Notes: generated by a model not told the origin, from the letters alone. A DNA stretch of 64,000 bases from CAVTYH01 sp963773875 (GCA_963773875.1 CAVZCV010000011.1:91264-155263); one strand, 5' to 3'. Positions 8,701 through 17,957 are shown, numbered from the stretch's first letter. Program-made: numbers and translations.

Positions 8701-9632
8701 ATGATGGAACCGATGAAGCTTAACAAGGGCATTCTCCACAAATGTGCCCTAATGCTTGGAATGCCAATTGTGTTAGCAGTGACAGTTGTTCCTACTGGGG
8801 CTCGCGCTGAACAAGTTGTCGTTGGTGTAGAAAGTGGCCGAGTGTTTTCCGGAGAGATCGATAAGCGCACGAACCGCGACCAGCTATGGTTGCGAACTGA
8901 AAATTCGAGTACCCAAATCTCTAGACCAATCGACTGGAAACGAGTTTCTGTCATTCGGTCTGGCGGGCGTGAATTATCGATCGAAGACTTACGCGCGAAA
9001 CTTGTTCTCCAAAATGTGGCAAAAACAACCAATACCGATGAAAGCTCTGAGGAACTGCCGAGTCCTAAGAGCCAGACTTTGGCTACAAATCGATGACAGA
9101 CAGCCAGCAGGCGCTTCTGACCAGCTGGAACTCAAGCAACTGATTGATTCTTCTCGTAACCGTAATTTGCAAATCTGCTCAATTTCGATCGATGCGAACA
9201 TTGGCCACTGGTTGCGAACCGTCCAAGCCAGCGGAATTGTCGTCCATCTATATCCGCTGAGTGGATCTGGCCAGGTTGTGCCGGTCGATGGGACGCTTGA
9301 CGTGGAACTTATTTCGGATGTTCCGCCTGGGGTACCAACGGGAACACCCCTCCCACAAATTGCGCTGGACGGTTCGAGTCACTCCCGACCAATTCGGCGC
9401 AGATGGCGCCGTCTTTAAATTCCCTTTCCAATCGGTCCACCCGGAGTTCGACCTCAAATACGGACCTTGGGGTGTTGTCCACGCCAAACTTAGCGTGCCT
9501 GGCAATGGAACCTTTGAAGCCAGCGACTCGATGGTTCGCATCCGACCATACAGCGAAGTCCGCGACCGATCGCAGCAGATTAACGGCCAGAGGTTTTTCA
9601 ATACTGAACGTGTCGAGCGCTGGGGTCGATAA
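8701..9632 (+). CDS. Exported protein of unknown function, two frame breaks
   Basis: Starts at ATG 8701 (or 8713, which places MKLNK directly before the signal peptide core MLGMPIVLAVTVVPTGARA). The first part has a VVGVESGRVFSGEI strand-rich segment similar to short Sm-like barrels. The frame breaks near 9060-9095, continues through an Asp/Ile-rich central domain (IDANIGHWLRTVQASGIVVH and VPVDGTLDVELIS), and breaks again near 9350. The final segment (RVTPDQFGADGAVFKFPF, then HAKLSVPGNGTFEASDSMVR) ends at 9632. The pieces read naturally as one protein of about 310 residues. It appears to be a conserved secreted protein; no catalytic motif is seen. Confidence 0.6.
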
Positions 9633-9645
9633 GCTGCATCCCGCT

Positions 9646-9924
9646 CTATCCGCCCGGCTTCTTCATCGCCAGGCTGTGTAAAATGCACACGCCGCCGATC
9701 GACATCAGCGACCATCCGAGCCATGTCGGTGGATGAATGACTTTTTTGACGCTCGATGTCGGCAATATCGCAGCCATTCCGCTGGTAGCCGCCGATGACG
9801 AATGGCTGGCCAGAAACCGCGTCGTCTTTTCGTTCAGCGTCACCGAATCGACAATCCGAAACTGAACGCCTAAGAGCAACAAGAAGATACCCACCATGAA
9901 GAACTGGTTGCGGTTGAATTCCAT
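9646..9924 (-). CDS. Small two-helix membrane protein
   Basis: 92 residues with a membrane segment at each end (QFFMVGIFLLLLGVQFRIV near residues 8-25 and WLGWSLMSIGGVCILHSLAM near 68-87) and a Ser/Ala/Thr-rich extracytoplasmic loop between. The FRIVDSVTLNEKTTRFL segment after the first helix is polar. It converges on the gene ending at 9632 with a 13-base gap. No family recognised. Confidence 0.65.
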   Translation of the reverse strand: MEFNRNQFFMVGIFLLLLGVQFRIVDSVTLNEKTTRFLASHSSSAATSGMAAILPTSSVKKVIHPPTWLGWSLMSIGGVCILHSLAMKKPGG

Positions 9925-10222
9925 GGTCGAAGACCTTCAATGGGAGCACTGACAATATCCGGGCGTGCCCAATAGATTTGCCCGTCGTCCAGTGATATCG
10001 AATCCATCTCGCTAGCGTCTTGACCCAAGCTGCCGACCTGACGGATAAGGCAAACTTTCCGGATGCACGGAATTGAGCGCACGCAGCACGGGGCCGCATT
10101 GCACAGAGCGAATCGCTCTTGAGTCGATCGCCTCCTTTCGTTACAAGCCCACCTCGTAGCGGACTACCGCTGCGCTTTTCTTCACGCGTTCGCGACTTTC
10201 TTATCTGATCAGGAGTTTCCCG

Positions 10223-11494
10223 ATGCGCTCGTTTAGCGGCATCGCCACTGTTGCCTGCGCGGCATTTATTTTGCTGTGCACTTCCCCAGACAACGCGGTC
10301 GGTGGCGAGCAGTTTCCATATACCGCCTATGTCAACTCTAACGATGTTTACATCCGCAGCGGCCCGGGAAAGAACTATTACCCCACAGAGAAGCTCGCCA
10401 AAGGCGAAACGGTCGAGATCTATCGCCACGATCCCGGCGGCTGGTATGCCATTCGTCCACCGCAGGGCAGCTTTAATTGGGTTCCTGCCGACGCTCTGAA
10501 GCCGCACGGCGATCGCCTGGCGACGGTCGATAAAGACCGCACCCTGTGCTTTGTGGGCACCAGATTCAGCAACGCGCACGATGTCCATCAGGTGCGGCTC
10601 GATAAGGGCGAAGAAGTTGAAATTCTGGACGTGAAACAAATTGGCGATGGCGCCGATGCCAAAGCGTGGTGCCAAATAGCGCCGCCATCGGGCGAATTCC
10701 GCTGGGTGTTTGGCAAATTCGTCGACCGAGAACCACCGACAGGCCTGTCGACCAAGGCCAACGAAGATCGCACCAGCCGTAAGTCCGACGCGTCGGATGA
10801 ACGCGATGCGCCGCGCCGTTCAAATGATGCCGACGATCACACCGCCCAACGCTCTGGTTGGACGGCAAAGAATGCCGGCGCGACATCATCCTCAGGTCGC
10901 GATTCAAGCTGGACGAAAGGCAAGAAAATCGCCGTCGACGATCGTCCCACTCCCCCCTCTGCCGATCCGTTTCAAGCGGAACTCGATTCCATCGACATCG
11001 AACTTTCGAAAATGGCATCCGATGATCCGTCAACATGGGAATGCACCGCCCTTCGTCGTCGTGCGGAAAATACGTTGGCCCGGTCTGAAACCGCACTCGA
11101 GCGTGGCAAAGTACGACTTATTCTGAACCGCATTGCACGAATGGAAGACGTCAAACGGCGTAATGACCTGCTCAGTCAGCCAGGCAATGCGAGCATGATT
11201 GCCGCCGCTCGCGAGTCGATCATTCCGAACGATCAACCGGGCCGTTACGACAGCATCGGCAAATTGATGCCCGTCGTTTCGTACGCGCAGCGGCCGAACA
11301 CGCCGAAATTTGCCCTCGTCGATGGAACGAACCAAGTCGTTTCGTTTATCAGTCCGGCGCCGGGGGTTAATCTGCAGCCGTATGTCGGCAAAGAGGTGGG
11401 CATCAGCGGCCAACGCGGCTTCATGCCCGAACTGCAAAAGCCCCACGTCACAGCCATGCGTGTGAATGTGATCGACGGCTCCACGCTTCGATAA
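10223..11494 (+). CDS. Secreted SH3-like domain protein
   Basis: ATG 10223 with AGGAG seven bases upstream. A signal peptide (MRSFSGIATVACAAFILLC) leads to two bacterial SH3-like units, about residues 30-95 (AYVNSNDVYIRSGPGKNYYP ... WYAIRPPQGSFNWV) and 100-170 (EEVEILDVKQIGDG ... WCQIAPPSGEFRWV). A charged, low-complexity linker (about 175-260) and a helical segment follow, then a C-terminal domain (about 340-420) resembling the small barrel after SH3 units (ALVDGTNQVVSFISPAPGVN ... VGKEVGISG). Such proteins usually bind peptidoglycan or other periplasmic polymers. It is monocistronic, with the tRNA-Leu gene downstream on the other strand. Confidence 0.85.
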   Translation: MRSFSGIATVACAAFILLCTSPDNAVGGEQFPYTAYVNSNDVYIRSGPGKNYYPTEKLAKGETVEIYRHDPGGWYAIRPPQGSFNWVPADALKPHGDRLATVDKDRTLCFVGTRFSNAHDVHQVRLDKGEEVEILDVKQIGDGADAKAWCQIAPPSGEFRWVFGKFVDREPPTGLSTKANEDRTSRKSDASDERDAPRRSNDADDHTAQRSGWTAKNAGATSSSGRDSSWTKGKKIAVDDRPTPPSADPFQAELDSIDIELSKMASDDPSTWECTALRRRAENTLARSETALERGKVRLILNRIARMEDVKRRNDLLSQPGNASMIAAARESIIPNDQPGRYDSIGKLMPVVSYAQRPNTPKFALVDGTNQVVSFISPAPGVNLQPYVGKEVGISGQRGFMPELQKPHVTAMRVNVIDGSTLR

Positions 11495-11547
11495 TAGATC
11501 CGTAATGCGAGCGCACGGTTAAGAGGCGAGCAAGCGATCTAACCGAG

Positions 11548-11631
11548 TGCGGTTGAGAGGACTTGAACCTCCACGGGATTGCTCCCACAAGCTCCTGAGG
11601 CTTGCGCGTCTGCCAGTTCCGCCACAACCGC
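11548..11631 (-). tRNA. tRNA-Leu (anticodon CAG)
   Basis: Read on the minus strand it folds with acceptor GCGGTTG/CAACCGC, a D-arm with the leucine-type large loop, anticodon stem CAAGC/GCTTG around loop CTCAGGA (anticodon CAG), a class II variable arm and a T-arm containing GTTCAAGTC. The length of 84 fits a type II tRNA. CCA is not encoded. Confidence 0.93.
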
Positions 11632-11768
11632 GTGTTGATTGGCAAGCTTTCCAATTTATAGAGCGGGCCCACACGCGGCAAGGGTTCGCTGCTCTCCGCA
11701 TTGCCTGCAACGGAAAGGCTGATCGATTGTTGCCGCGTGCCGCAAGCGCGGCATCATTCGAATTGTCA

Positions 11769-12104
11769 TCAATATCTCGGCACATTCGGATCAATCTCCT
11801 GCGACCACGCGTCAATCCCGCCGGTCATGTTCTGCGCCAGCTTATATCCCTGTTCGCGCAGCCAGCGCACCACTCGCATACTCCGTCCGCCGTGATGGCA
11901 GTGCACGACGATAGGACGCTGTCGATACGGTTCAAGCTCGCCCAATCGATCGGCAATTTCGCTCATTGGAACTAGTTTCGCCGCTGCGATCTTCGCGGTT
12001 GCATGCTCATCCGGCTCGCGGCAATCGATGAACAAAAGATCCTCGCCGGCGTCGAGCTTCTGTTTGACGGACCGGCAATCGATTTCCATCGGTATTGGTT
12101 GCAT
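11769..12104 (-). CDS. Rhodanese-like sulfurtransferase
   Basis: 111 residues forming one rhodanese domain: DLLFIDCREPDEH (CH2A-like motif) near residues 22-35, and the active-site loop HCHHGGRS near residues 68-75, where the Cys would carry the persulfide. The C-terminal end has GGIDAW, the standard closing motif. The single-domain form with a 6-residue active-site loop is typical of GlpE/PspE-like proteins. A specific sulfur acceptor cannot be inferred. It lies about 30 bases before the SRPBCC gene's stop, in the same direction. Confidence 0.92.
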   Translation of the reverse strand: MQPIPMEIDCRSVKQKLDAGEDLLFIDCREPDEHATAKIAAAKLVPMSEIADRLGELEPYRQRPIVVHCHHGGRSMRVVRWLREQGYKLAQNMTGGIDAWSQEIDPNVPRY

Positions 12105-12136
12105 AGGATTGTTTGTAATTCAAAGAACCTCGGTCG

Positions 12137-12595
12137 TTATTGAGTACTGAGCCACGCTGCCAATCCCTTTTCTCCACGTTGCATTACGTAATTGTGATTC
12201 CACGCGAACAACCACTTGAGCAGCGGCGAGAGCCGATTCAGCCAACGGCCTTGCGTGGTCACATCCCAATAAATAATGACCTCAGTGCCGTCACGGTGCG
12301 GCCGGAAGACGAATCGGCCATGCCCGACTAAATCGCCGACTGCGTCGAATGCCAGCTCGCGCGGGCAGTCCGACTTCGTGATCGTCGTCACATATTCGAG
12401 CGAATATGGCAAGATGCCGTGTACAACTCGTTTGCCTTGAGCGCCAACGCCGCGTGGATTGTCCGGCGTCAGGCATTCGTAGCTCAAAATGTTGGGCCAC
12501 CAACGCGGATAGTCTTCGGCCGCATTAATTGCCCCCCAAACCCGCTCGACCGGCTGGTTGAGCTGCCATGTGGTGATGAAACTGTACTCGGCCAT
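12137..12595 (-). CDS. SRPBCC (START/Bet v1-like) protein
   Basis: 152 residues from ATG 12595 (MAEYSFITTWQLNQPVERVW). The pattern of an N-terminal strand, E-R-V-W-x-A-I helix, YPRWWPNI and a late GTEVIIYWDVTTQGRWLN strand followed by a long C-terminal helix (NYVMQRGEKGLAAWL) is that of polyketide-cyclase/START-like proteins with a hydrophobic cavity. Ligand unknown. The minus-strand frame stays open far upstream through the antisense of the acylase gene, but the start here is the first that gives a complete domain. It probably forms an operon with the downstream rhodanese. Confidence 0.85.
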   Translation of the reverse strand: MAEYSFITTWQLNQPVERVWGAINAAEDYPRWWPNILSYECLTPDNPRGVGAQGKRVVHGILPYSLEYVTTITKSDCPRELAFDAVGDLVGHGRFVFRPHRDGTEVIIYWDVTTQGRWLNRLSPLLKWLFAWNHNYVMQRGEKGLAAWLSTQ

Positions 12596-12790
12596 GATCG
12601 TAGAAAAGATAGCCGACCTGGCCGGCGCCGTCGATATAACCGCTGCCTTCGTCATGCGTGTTGCAGTTTCGCACTCACAGCCGACGAAGTTACGTTTGAG
12701 TGTCATCGATTCGCCGCATGGGTTGATCGCCAATCGCGGTCTAATCGCCGCTCCTTGCCTCCTGCCAATCACGTACCGCCAGCCAACTTC

Positions 12791-15052
12791 ATGCAACGCC
12801 TGCCGCTGAAACATGCCCGACGCCGGCTGGAGGCGTTTCGCGATGAGCACGGCGTGCCGCACATCGTGGCGGGCTCCTGGCGGGCATCGCTCTACGGCCT
12901 TGGCTATTTGCATGCACTCGATCGTCCCACTCAAATGCTGTTCGCGCGCGCCATGGCCAGCGGCCGTTCGGCGGAGTTGATTTCCGATAAGCCCGAACTC
13001 TTGGAAACCGATCGCTTCTTTCGCCGCGCCGGCCTGCACCTGCGGCTCGATGAAGAAGTTCGCCGGCTTGACGACAACACTTTCGGCGATGTCACTGCCT
13101 ATTGCGAAGGCGTGAACGATGGCCTTCGCGAAGCTGGCCGTTCGTTGCCCATGTGGGCCACTGGCTTTCGACCTTCGCCGTGGAATCAACAGTCGGTGCT
13201 TTTGATCGGCAACCTGCTCAGCTATGGCGGATTGGCCGTTGGTCAACAGCAAAGCGAACGGTTGCTGGTGGAACTCATTCAGACAGGCATCGACGACACG
13301 CGCATGCGCGAGCTTTTCTCGCCGCACTTGGATCGCGTGAATCTGGAACTTTTGCGACGTGTGAAAATCGCCAGTCAACTTTCCAACGAAGCCATCGAAC
13401 TGATCACCGACCTGCCGCGCCTGGCGGGCAGCAATGCCTGGGTCGTCGCGCCCTCCCGCAGTGCCACGGGCCACGCATTGCTTGCGTCCGATCCGCATTT
13501 GGAAGTCAACCGCTTGCCCGCCATCTGGTACGAGGCCGTGCTGCGCTGGGGCGACAATTACGTAATGGGCGCCACACTGCCCGGTTGCCCTCTGTTCGGT
13601 GTAGGCCGCACGCACCGCCTGGCTTGGGGCGTTACGTACATGAAAGGCGACGCAATCGATTTTTTCATCGAAGATTGCCGTCCGGGCGGCACCAGCGGCT
13701 GGCAATATCGCCGCGGCCAGGAATGGCGCGATTTCGAATTGCGCAACGAAGTCATCCAGCGCAAATCGGGCCAGCCGCAAACGCTGCGCGTCTATTCCAA
13801 CCCGCAAGGCACGCTCGAATCCGATCCCAATGGCTCCGGCGCCGGCTATTTCCTGACTTTCAATTGGATTGGCAACAGCGAAGGCGCATCGCAATCGATT
13901 GGCACATGGCTGCAACTTGTCAGCTGCACCGCAGCGCTCGACGCGATGGATGTCGTGCAGCGCTGCCCACAGCCGACGCTGAACTGGATGTTCGCCGATC
14001 GCGAGGGCAACATTGGCATGCAAGGGGGCGGCTGGATGCCCAAACGCAATCCGGCCAACAGCGGCCTTGTGCCTGTGCCGGCCTGGGATGAAGCCAACCA
14101 CTGGCGCGGCCGCATCGAACCGTACCATCTGCCGCGCATCTACAATCCGCCGGAAGGCTTCATTGCCACGGCAAACGAAAACATCAACGAAATTAGCGGT
14201 TCGCCGCTGGTGACGATGCCGGTGCCCGACTATCGCAAGCGGCGAATTGTCCAGCGGCTTGGCCAATTGCCGCATGCCACGCTCACCGAAATGCAGCAAT
14301 TGCAATACGACGTGGTGAGCATGCAAGCCCGCGACCTCTTGAAGATTTTCCTGCCGCATCTGCCCGAGGGTTCGCTGCAAAAGCGGCTGGCGGAGTGGGA
14401 CTTTAGTTATTCGCCAGGCAGTCTGGAAGCGACGCTGTTCACTAAACTCTATCGCAACGTCCTGCTGGAAATCTTTGGCGAAGCGCCGCATCGCGAAGGG
14501 GGCGGCATTGGCTGGCGACGCATGCTGTATTTGGCGTCGCGGTTCGGATTCTCGATGATGGTGCTTACGTGCATCGATCGCTTGCTGTTGCAGGAAAACT
14601 CGCGCTGGTGGATCGAGCGCGATAAAGGCGAGATGATTCGTCATGCCGCGGAAAAACTCGTCGGCGAGCCCGACGTGCCCTGGGGCCAGTTCAACTCGTT
14701 CCGGTTCGTGAATCGCTTCATGCGCGATCGCCGGATGGGCCGGTACCTCGGCTTTCACACGGGCGATATGCCGATGCCCGGCTGCCATGCTACGCCATTT
14801 CAAGGTCACTTGCTGACCACAGCCACGCGGGAGTCGACCTTCGCCCCGTCGTATCACTTTGTTACCGATTTGGGCACCGACGAAGCCTGGACCAACCTGC
14901 CCGGCGGCCCGAGTGAAAGCCGCTTCTCGGCGTTTTATAAGAACGACATCGTTCGCTGGCAGACCGGTACTTACAAGCGACTCGCGCCGGTGCAGAGCAC
15001 TCTCGGCAATCCGGTGGAGCGAATGGGTGGAAATGAAGGCGCGAGCGGCTGA
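12791..15052 (+). CDS. Penicillin acylase family Ntn hydrolase
   Basis: 753 residues from ATG 12791. The alpha-chain part starts with FRDEHGVPHIVAGS and YGLGYLHALDR, the family's conserved opening. The autoprocessing site is at LAGSNAWVV, so Ser214 would become the N-terminal nucleophile of the beta chain, followed by ASDPHLEV and GATLPGCPLFGVGRTHRLAWG. The catalytic Asn region is seen as ATANENIN near residue 460. The family hydrolyses amide bonds of acyl-amino compounds such as beta-lactams or acyl-homoserine lactones; the substrate here is unknown. No signal peptide is visible although most relatives are exported, so either the start is incomplete or the enzyme is cytoplasmic. Divergent from the SRPBCC gene. 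Confidence 0.9.
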   Translation: MQRLPLKHARRRLEAFRDEHGVPHIVAGSWRASLYGLGYLHALDRPTQMLFARAMASGRSAELISDKPELLETDRFFRRAGLHLRLDEEVRRLDDNTFGDVTAYCEGVNDGLREAGRSLPMWATGFRPSPWNQQSVLLIGNLLSYGGLAVGQQQSERLLVELIQTGIDDTRMRELFSPHLDRVNLELLRRVKIASQLSNEAIELITDLPRLAGSNAWVVAPSRSATGHALLASDPHLEVNRLPAIWYEAVLRWGDNYVMGATLPGCPLFGVGRTHRLAWGVTYMKGDAIDFFIEDCRPGGTSGWQYRRGQEWRDFELRNEVIQRKSGQPQTLRVYSNPQGTLESDPNGSGAGYFLTFNWIGNSEGASQSIGTWLQLVSCTAALDAMDVVQRCPQPTLNWMFADREGNIGMQGGGWMPKRNPANSGLVPVPAWDEANHWRGRIEPYHLPRIYNPPEGFIATANENINEISGSPLVTMPVPDYRKRRIVQRLGQLPHATLTEMQQLQYDVVSMQARDLLKIFLPHLPEGSLQKRLAEWDFSYSPGSLEATLFTKLYRNVLLEIFGEAPHREGGGIGWRRMLYLASRFGFSMMVLTCIDRLLLQENSRWWIERDKGEMIRHAAEKLVGEPDVPWGQFNSFRFVNRFMRDRRMGRYLGFHTGDMPMPGCHATPFQGHLLTTATRESTFAPSYHFVTDLGTDEAWTNLPGGPSESRFSAFYKNDIVRWQTGTYKRLAPVQSTLGNPVERMGGNEGASG

Positions 15053-15794
15053 TTGGGTGCTGGGGTAATTCATTTTGTTGTTCTCTTCTTTGACGCGTCG
15101 CTGCGGCCACTTTTACTGCTTACTACTCACTGCTCACGTTCTTTCAATCCACATTTCGAAAAACCTCGGGAAAAACAGCTCCGGGAGAAAACCGATGAAG
15201 CATCGGATGAATTCGATCGCGTCTTCTTCGAGAAATACGCCTGCCATTCCCCCGCCACCGCGATTTTCCTGTTTTCGTGTGAAATAACTGCAGCGCGCTT
15301 TTCAACCTGTGTAGCAGTTTTTGCCAATTTCATGCCGAGTAATTTCATAGTTATTTCACTCTCCGCTTTCGGTCCTCCAAGTTGGCCCAGAATTCTCGAT
15401 CGGTTTGCGGTGGTTCTTTCACGCGATGACTGCGCAACGCCTGGTCACCTCTGGGACGAATTCTCCGCGTCCGTCGTCGGCTTCACACTCATGCAACTGC
15501 TGGCGGCGACTGTGTACCCGATGGCGCAATCCGGCATAGCGAAACCACTTGCCACATAGCTACATTTCGTATTGTAGTGTACATACGACAATTGTCAATG
15601 GCCGTTTTTTGCCATTCGGAAAAGATTTTTGCGAACAAAAAATCGCGACAAACTGCTCGCTTTGGACACAGGCATTACGAACGATTCACGCTAATTATAA
15701 GCCTGGACACTTGGCTTGACGTGTTGGCGTACAATAACGGGCGATACCAGGCTCTGACCCGATGCAGAGTTCACTTTTCGGGAGAATTTATTCG
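15053..15794. other. Long intergenic region with one doubtful small ORF
   Basis: About 740 bases without a convincing gene. The best candidate is a basic 73-residue frame on the minus strand from about 15348 to 15127, preceded by GGAGAG ten bases upstream, with no recognisable family. The stretch around 15118-15135 (tactcactgctcac) has heptamer-like low-complexity sequence like that at 34.2 kb, and 15572-15591 holds an operator-like palindrome. Confidence 0.4.
15572..15591. promoter_or_regulatory. Operator-like imperfect inverted repeat
   Basis: ttgtagtgtacatacgacaa has TTGT.GT and AC.ACAA half sites, immediately followed by the overlapping palindrome gacaattgtc (15587-15596). Its position about 200 bases before the PPOX-like gene suits a repressor site, but no cognate regulator is in the window. 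Confidence 0.25.
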
Positions 15795-16415
15795 ATGTCC
15801 GAAATTTCCAGCGATGTCGCGTTTACGGCGGCCGTGAAGACCATCCAAGAGCAGAAGGGCTCGCGGACGCAGTACGCGGAAATGGAGCAAGATGGCGGCT
15901 GGCAAACGACGGTCACGCCGGGGCTGGCCCAGTTCATCGCCGGCCTGGACATGTTTTACCTGGGCACCGCCAATGCCGCCGGCCAGCCGTACATTCAATA
16001 CCGCGGCGGCACGCCCGGTTTCTTGAAGCCGCTCGATGAGCACACGCTGGGCTTCGCCGACTTCGGCGGCAATCGCCAGTACATCACACTGGGCAATCTG
16101 TCCGAAAACCCCAAGGCGTTTATTTTCTTGATGGATTACGTGAACAGCCGCCGTGTGAAACTATGGGGCACCGCCAAAGTGGTCGAAAACGATCCCGCCC
16201 TCATCGAACGCCTGCGCGATCCCGATTACCGCAAAAAACCCGAACGCGCAATTCTATTCACGCTTTCCGCCTGGGACATCAACTGCCCGCAACATATCCA
16301 CAAACGAATACCGCTAAAACAAATTGCACCGGTGATCGAGCGGCTTGAAGGGCGAGTCCGCGAGTTGGAGGCGGAGTTGGCGAGAGTTCGGGCGATTGGT
16401 TCCACTGGTGCCTGA
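15795..16415 (+). CDS. Pyridoxamine 5'-phosphate oxidase-like flavin-binding protein
   Basis: 206 residues from ATG 15795 with GGGAGAA upstream. The split-barrel flavin-binding fold is visible as FIAGLDMFYLGTANAAGQPY, YRGGTPGFL and FADFGGNRQYITLGNLSEN, then FLMDYVNSRRVKLWGTAKVV. This is the arrangement of the PNPOx-like/Pfam putative_PNPOx family, which binds FMN or F420 and often detoxifies or reduces small molecules. It ends with a long charged helix (PVIERLEGRVRELEAELARV) that may form a coiled coil. Monocistronic. Confidence 0.88.
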   Translation: MSEISSDVAFTAAVKTIQEQKGSRTQYAEMEQDGGWQTTVTPGLAQFIAGLDMFYLGTANAAGQPYIQYRGGTPGFLKPLDEHTLGFADFGGNRQYITLGNLSENPKAFIFLMDYVNSRRVKLWGTAKVVENDPALIERLRDPDYRKKPERAILFTLSAWDINCPQHIHKRIPLKQIAPVIERLEGRVRELEAELARVRAIGSTGA

Positions 16416-16626
16416 CGATTCCGAAACAATTTGACCAAAAAACCAAAACGGCCCAAGTTGTCATTTCCCGTCGGGGAGTGAGAAGCTTAATGCACCATTT
16501 TGATCCCACCCCTCAATAAAGTGTTCGCAGTTTGAATCGCGGTCGCCAGTTCATAGTGGCAGCGGGAGTGGGCGGGAAAAACTTTTCTTTGGTGAGGCCC
16601 TTTATCGTTGGCAATGGTCGATAGGG

Positions 16627-17112
16627 TCACTGACTTCTTCTGGCGGCGTCACGCTTCAATGCTGCGTCGATATAATCGTCGCTAATGTAAAACGTTGTCT
16701 GACGCAGAGATTCAAGAGCGCGACGAATATCGATTAAATTCTGCGCGGCAGCGAGTTCCAACACCGCCAGTGTTCCAACTGCCCGTAGGCCATACTGTTT
16801 TGCGATACGACGCCCCTTGCGTTCATCAATCAGCAAGGTTGCCGCGCCCAGTTCCTTGGCCAGCGCGATGGCCTGCAGCTCGCCGAGGTCCAGGCGAACG
16901 GAAGCCGTTATCGTCAGTGTGGGCGTGGTGATCTTGAGCCACGGAGGCGGCAGCGCGGCCCAACGCTTTACTAATTCTGGAGCCTCCAGCGCTTGCAATT
17001 CCTCAACGACAAAAGCAGGCGCGTGAATCTCCTTAAACAACTCTGGCAGGAGTTCAATTGCATCGATCAGGATAAGATAGTTGAGAGGAGATGTGTCGGA
17101 AACAACAATCAC
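16627..17112 (-). CDS. PIN-like toxin (DUF3368 type)
   Basis: 161 residues. The N-terminus MIVVSDTSPLNYLILID carries the first PIN Asp (SDTSPL) and a Leu-rich helix. The central RLDLGELQAIALAKELG carries the conserved Glu, and ATLLIDERKGRRIAKQYGL the third acidic cluster. This is the DUF3368 pattern, a PIN-domain ribonuclease usually paired with UPF0175. Its ATG overlaps the stop of the upstream UPF0175 gene by four bases, the standard translational coupling of toxin-antitoxin pairs. The target RNA is unknown. Confidence 0.9.
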   Translation of the reverse strand: MIVVSDTSPLNYLILIDAIELLPELFKEIHAPAFVVEELQALEAPELVKRWAALPPPWLKITTPTLTITASVRLDLGELQAIALAKELGAATLLIDERKGRRIAKQYGLRAVGTLAVLELAAAQNLIDIRRALESLRQTTFYISDDYIDAALKRDAARRSQ

Positions 17113-17375
17113 GGATCCACCAATTGCCGCAGGTAATGTAGGTCAGCCTCAAGTTCTTCCGCCGTTGGTAAATCTTCGGAAACACGATGCTTTTTTAGCA
17201 CGGCGTCGGTTTCGAAGCGGCCTATGCCTAGCGCTTGCGAAAGTTCATACCGCGTAACCTTCTCTTGCCGATACAGCTCAACCAGCATCGCTTCCTTCGC
17301 CTCGGAGTCGAGATTCGGAGTTTCAGCGCGGAGTCGTTGCTCCAAGTCGGCGGGAAGTTGAACGGTGAGGGCCAT
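17109..17375 (-). CDS. UPF0175 family antitoxin
   Basis: 88 residues. It starts MALTVQLPADLEQRLRAETP, then DSEAKEAMLVELYRQEKVTR and YELSQALGIGRFETDAVLKKH, a helix-turn-helix-like centre typical of UPF0175. The acidic C-terminal tail (EELEADLHYLRQL) would wrap the toxin. It is first in the operon, four bases overlapping the PIN gene. By analogy it neutralises the PIN nuclease and may repress the operon promoter. Confidence 0.9.
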   Translation of the reverse strand: MALTVQLPADLEQRLRAETPNLDSEAKEAMLVELYRQEKVTRYELSQALGIGRFETDAVLKKHRVSEDLPTAEELEADLHYLRQLVDP

Positions 17376-17522
17376 AATTTAAATCCACTAGGAGTCTTAA
17401 GCTCATCCGGCATCGATTGGATCCGCGGTTCGGCACGACCACACGTCATTCTACGTTAATTGTGTTCGTTGCGGCAAACGAGGTGTCTTTATCGTCCGGT
17501 AAGTCAATCTTCGAAAGCACGC

Positions 17523-17957
17523 CTACTTCGCGGCCGTCCAGCGGATGACGTAATACGTTGCCGACACATCGCCAGCGTTTTTCACTCCGTGTGGATCGCC
17601 GCTCGCCGCGAAGATGACGGAGCCGGGGCCGACGCGGACGGCCTGGCCGTCGACTTGCGTTTCCAGTGTGCCTTCTTTGACGATCACCAGTTCTTCATCG
17701 ACCTGCGGGCGCGGCGGATGCGTGGCCTGGCCTGGGTTAACGGTTGAAGTATGGCACTCGAACATCTCGAGCATCGTCGTGCGGCCGTCGAAGAGCTGCT
17801 TCTTGGATCCGTAGACTGCGGACTTCGATTCAATTTTATCGATGTCGAACACGGCCGTCTTGATGACCGGCTTGGCCGGCGTCTGTGCAAAGGCGACGGC
17901 AACCAGAGTTGTGAAAACAGCGACGGACGCAATGGCCAACTCGCGGCGGGTAAACAT
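17523..17957 (-). CDS. Exported cupin-domain protein
   Basis: 144 residues. The N-terminus MFTRRELAIASVAVFTTLVA has a twin-arginine followed by a hydrophobic core, so Tat or Sec export is likely (RRELA departs from the full Tat consensus). The cupin barrel shows motif 1 as NPGQATHPPRPQVDEELVIV with the His/Glu ligands and motif 2 as GSVIFAASGDPHGVKNAG. It likely binds a metal and a small ligand in the periplasm. Single gene; substrate unknown. Confidence 0.88.
   Translation of the reverse strand: MFTRRELAIASVAVFTTLVAVAFAQTPAKPVIKTAVFDIDKIESKSAVYGSKKQLFDGRTTMLEMFECHTSTVNPGQATHPPRPQVDEELVIVKEGTLETQVDGQAVRVGPGSVIFAASGDPHGVKNAGDVSATYYVIRWTAAK

Noticed and set aside
9248..10675. Minus-strand open frame of 475 codons
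   Set aside because: Covers three real genes on other frames or strands; no coherent domain.
11448..11681. Small minus-strand protein frames over the tRNA-Leu gene
   Set aside because: They are translations of the tRNA on different frames; the tRNA structure explains the sequence.
12137..15073. Minus-strand open frame of 978 codons across the acylase gene
   Set aside because: Only the end (12137-12595) gives a recognisable protein (SRPBCC). The remainder is antisense to the acylase, stays open because of codon bias, and has no signal or domain.
15053..15559. Plus-strand 168-codon open frame after the acylase gene
   Set aside because: No ribosome site, no domain, Ser/Cys/Phe-rich random composition.
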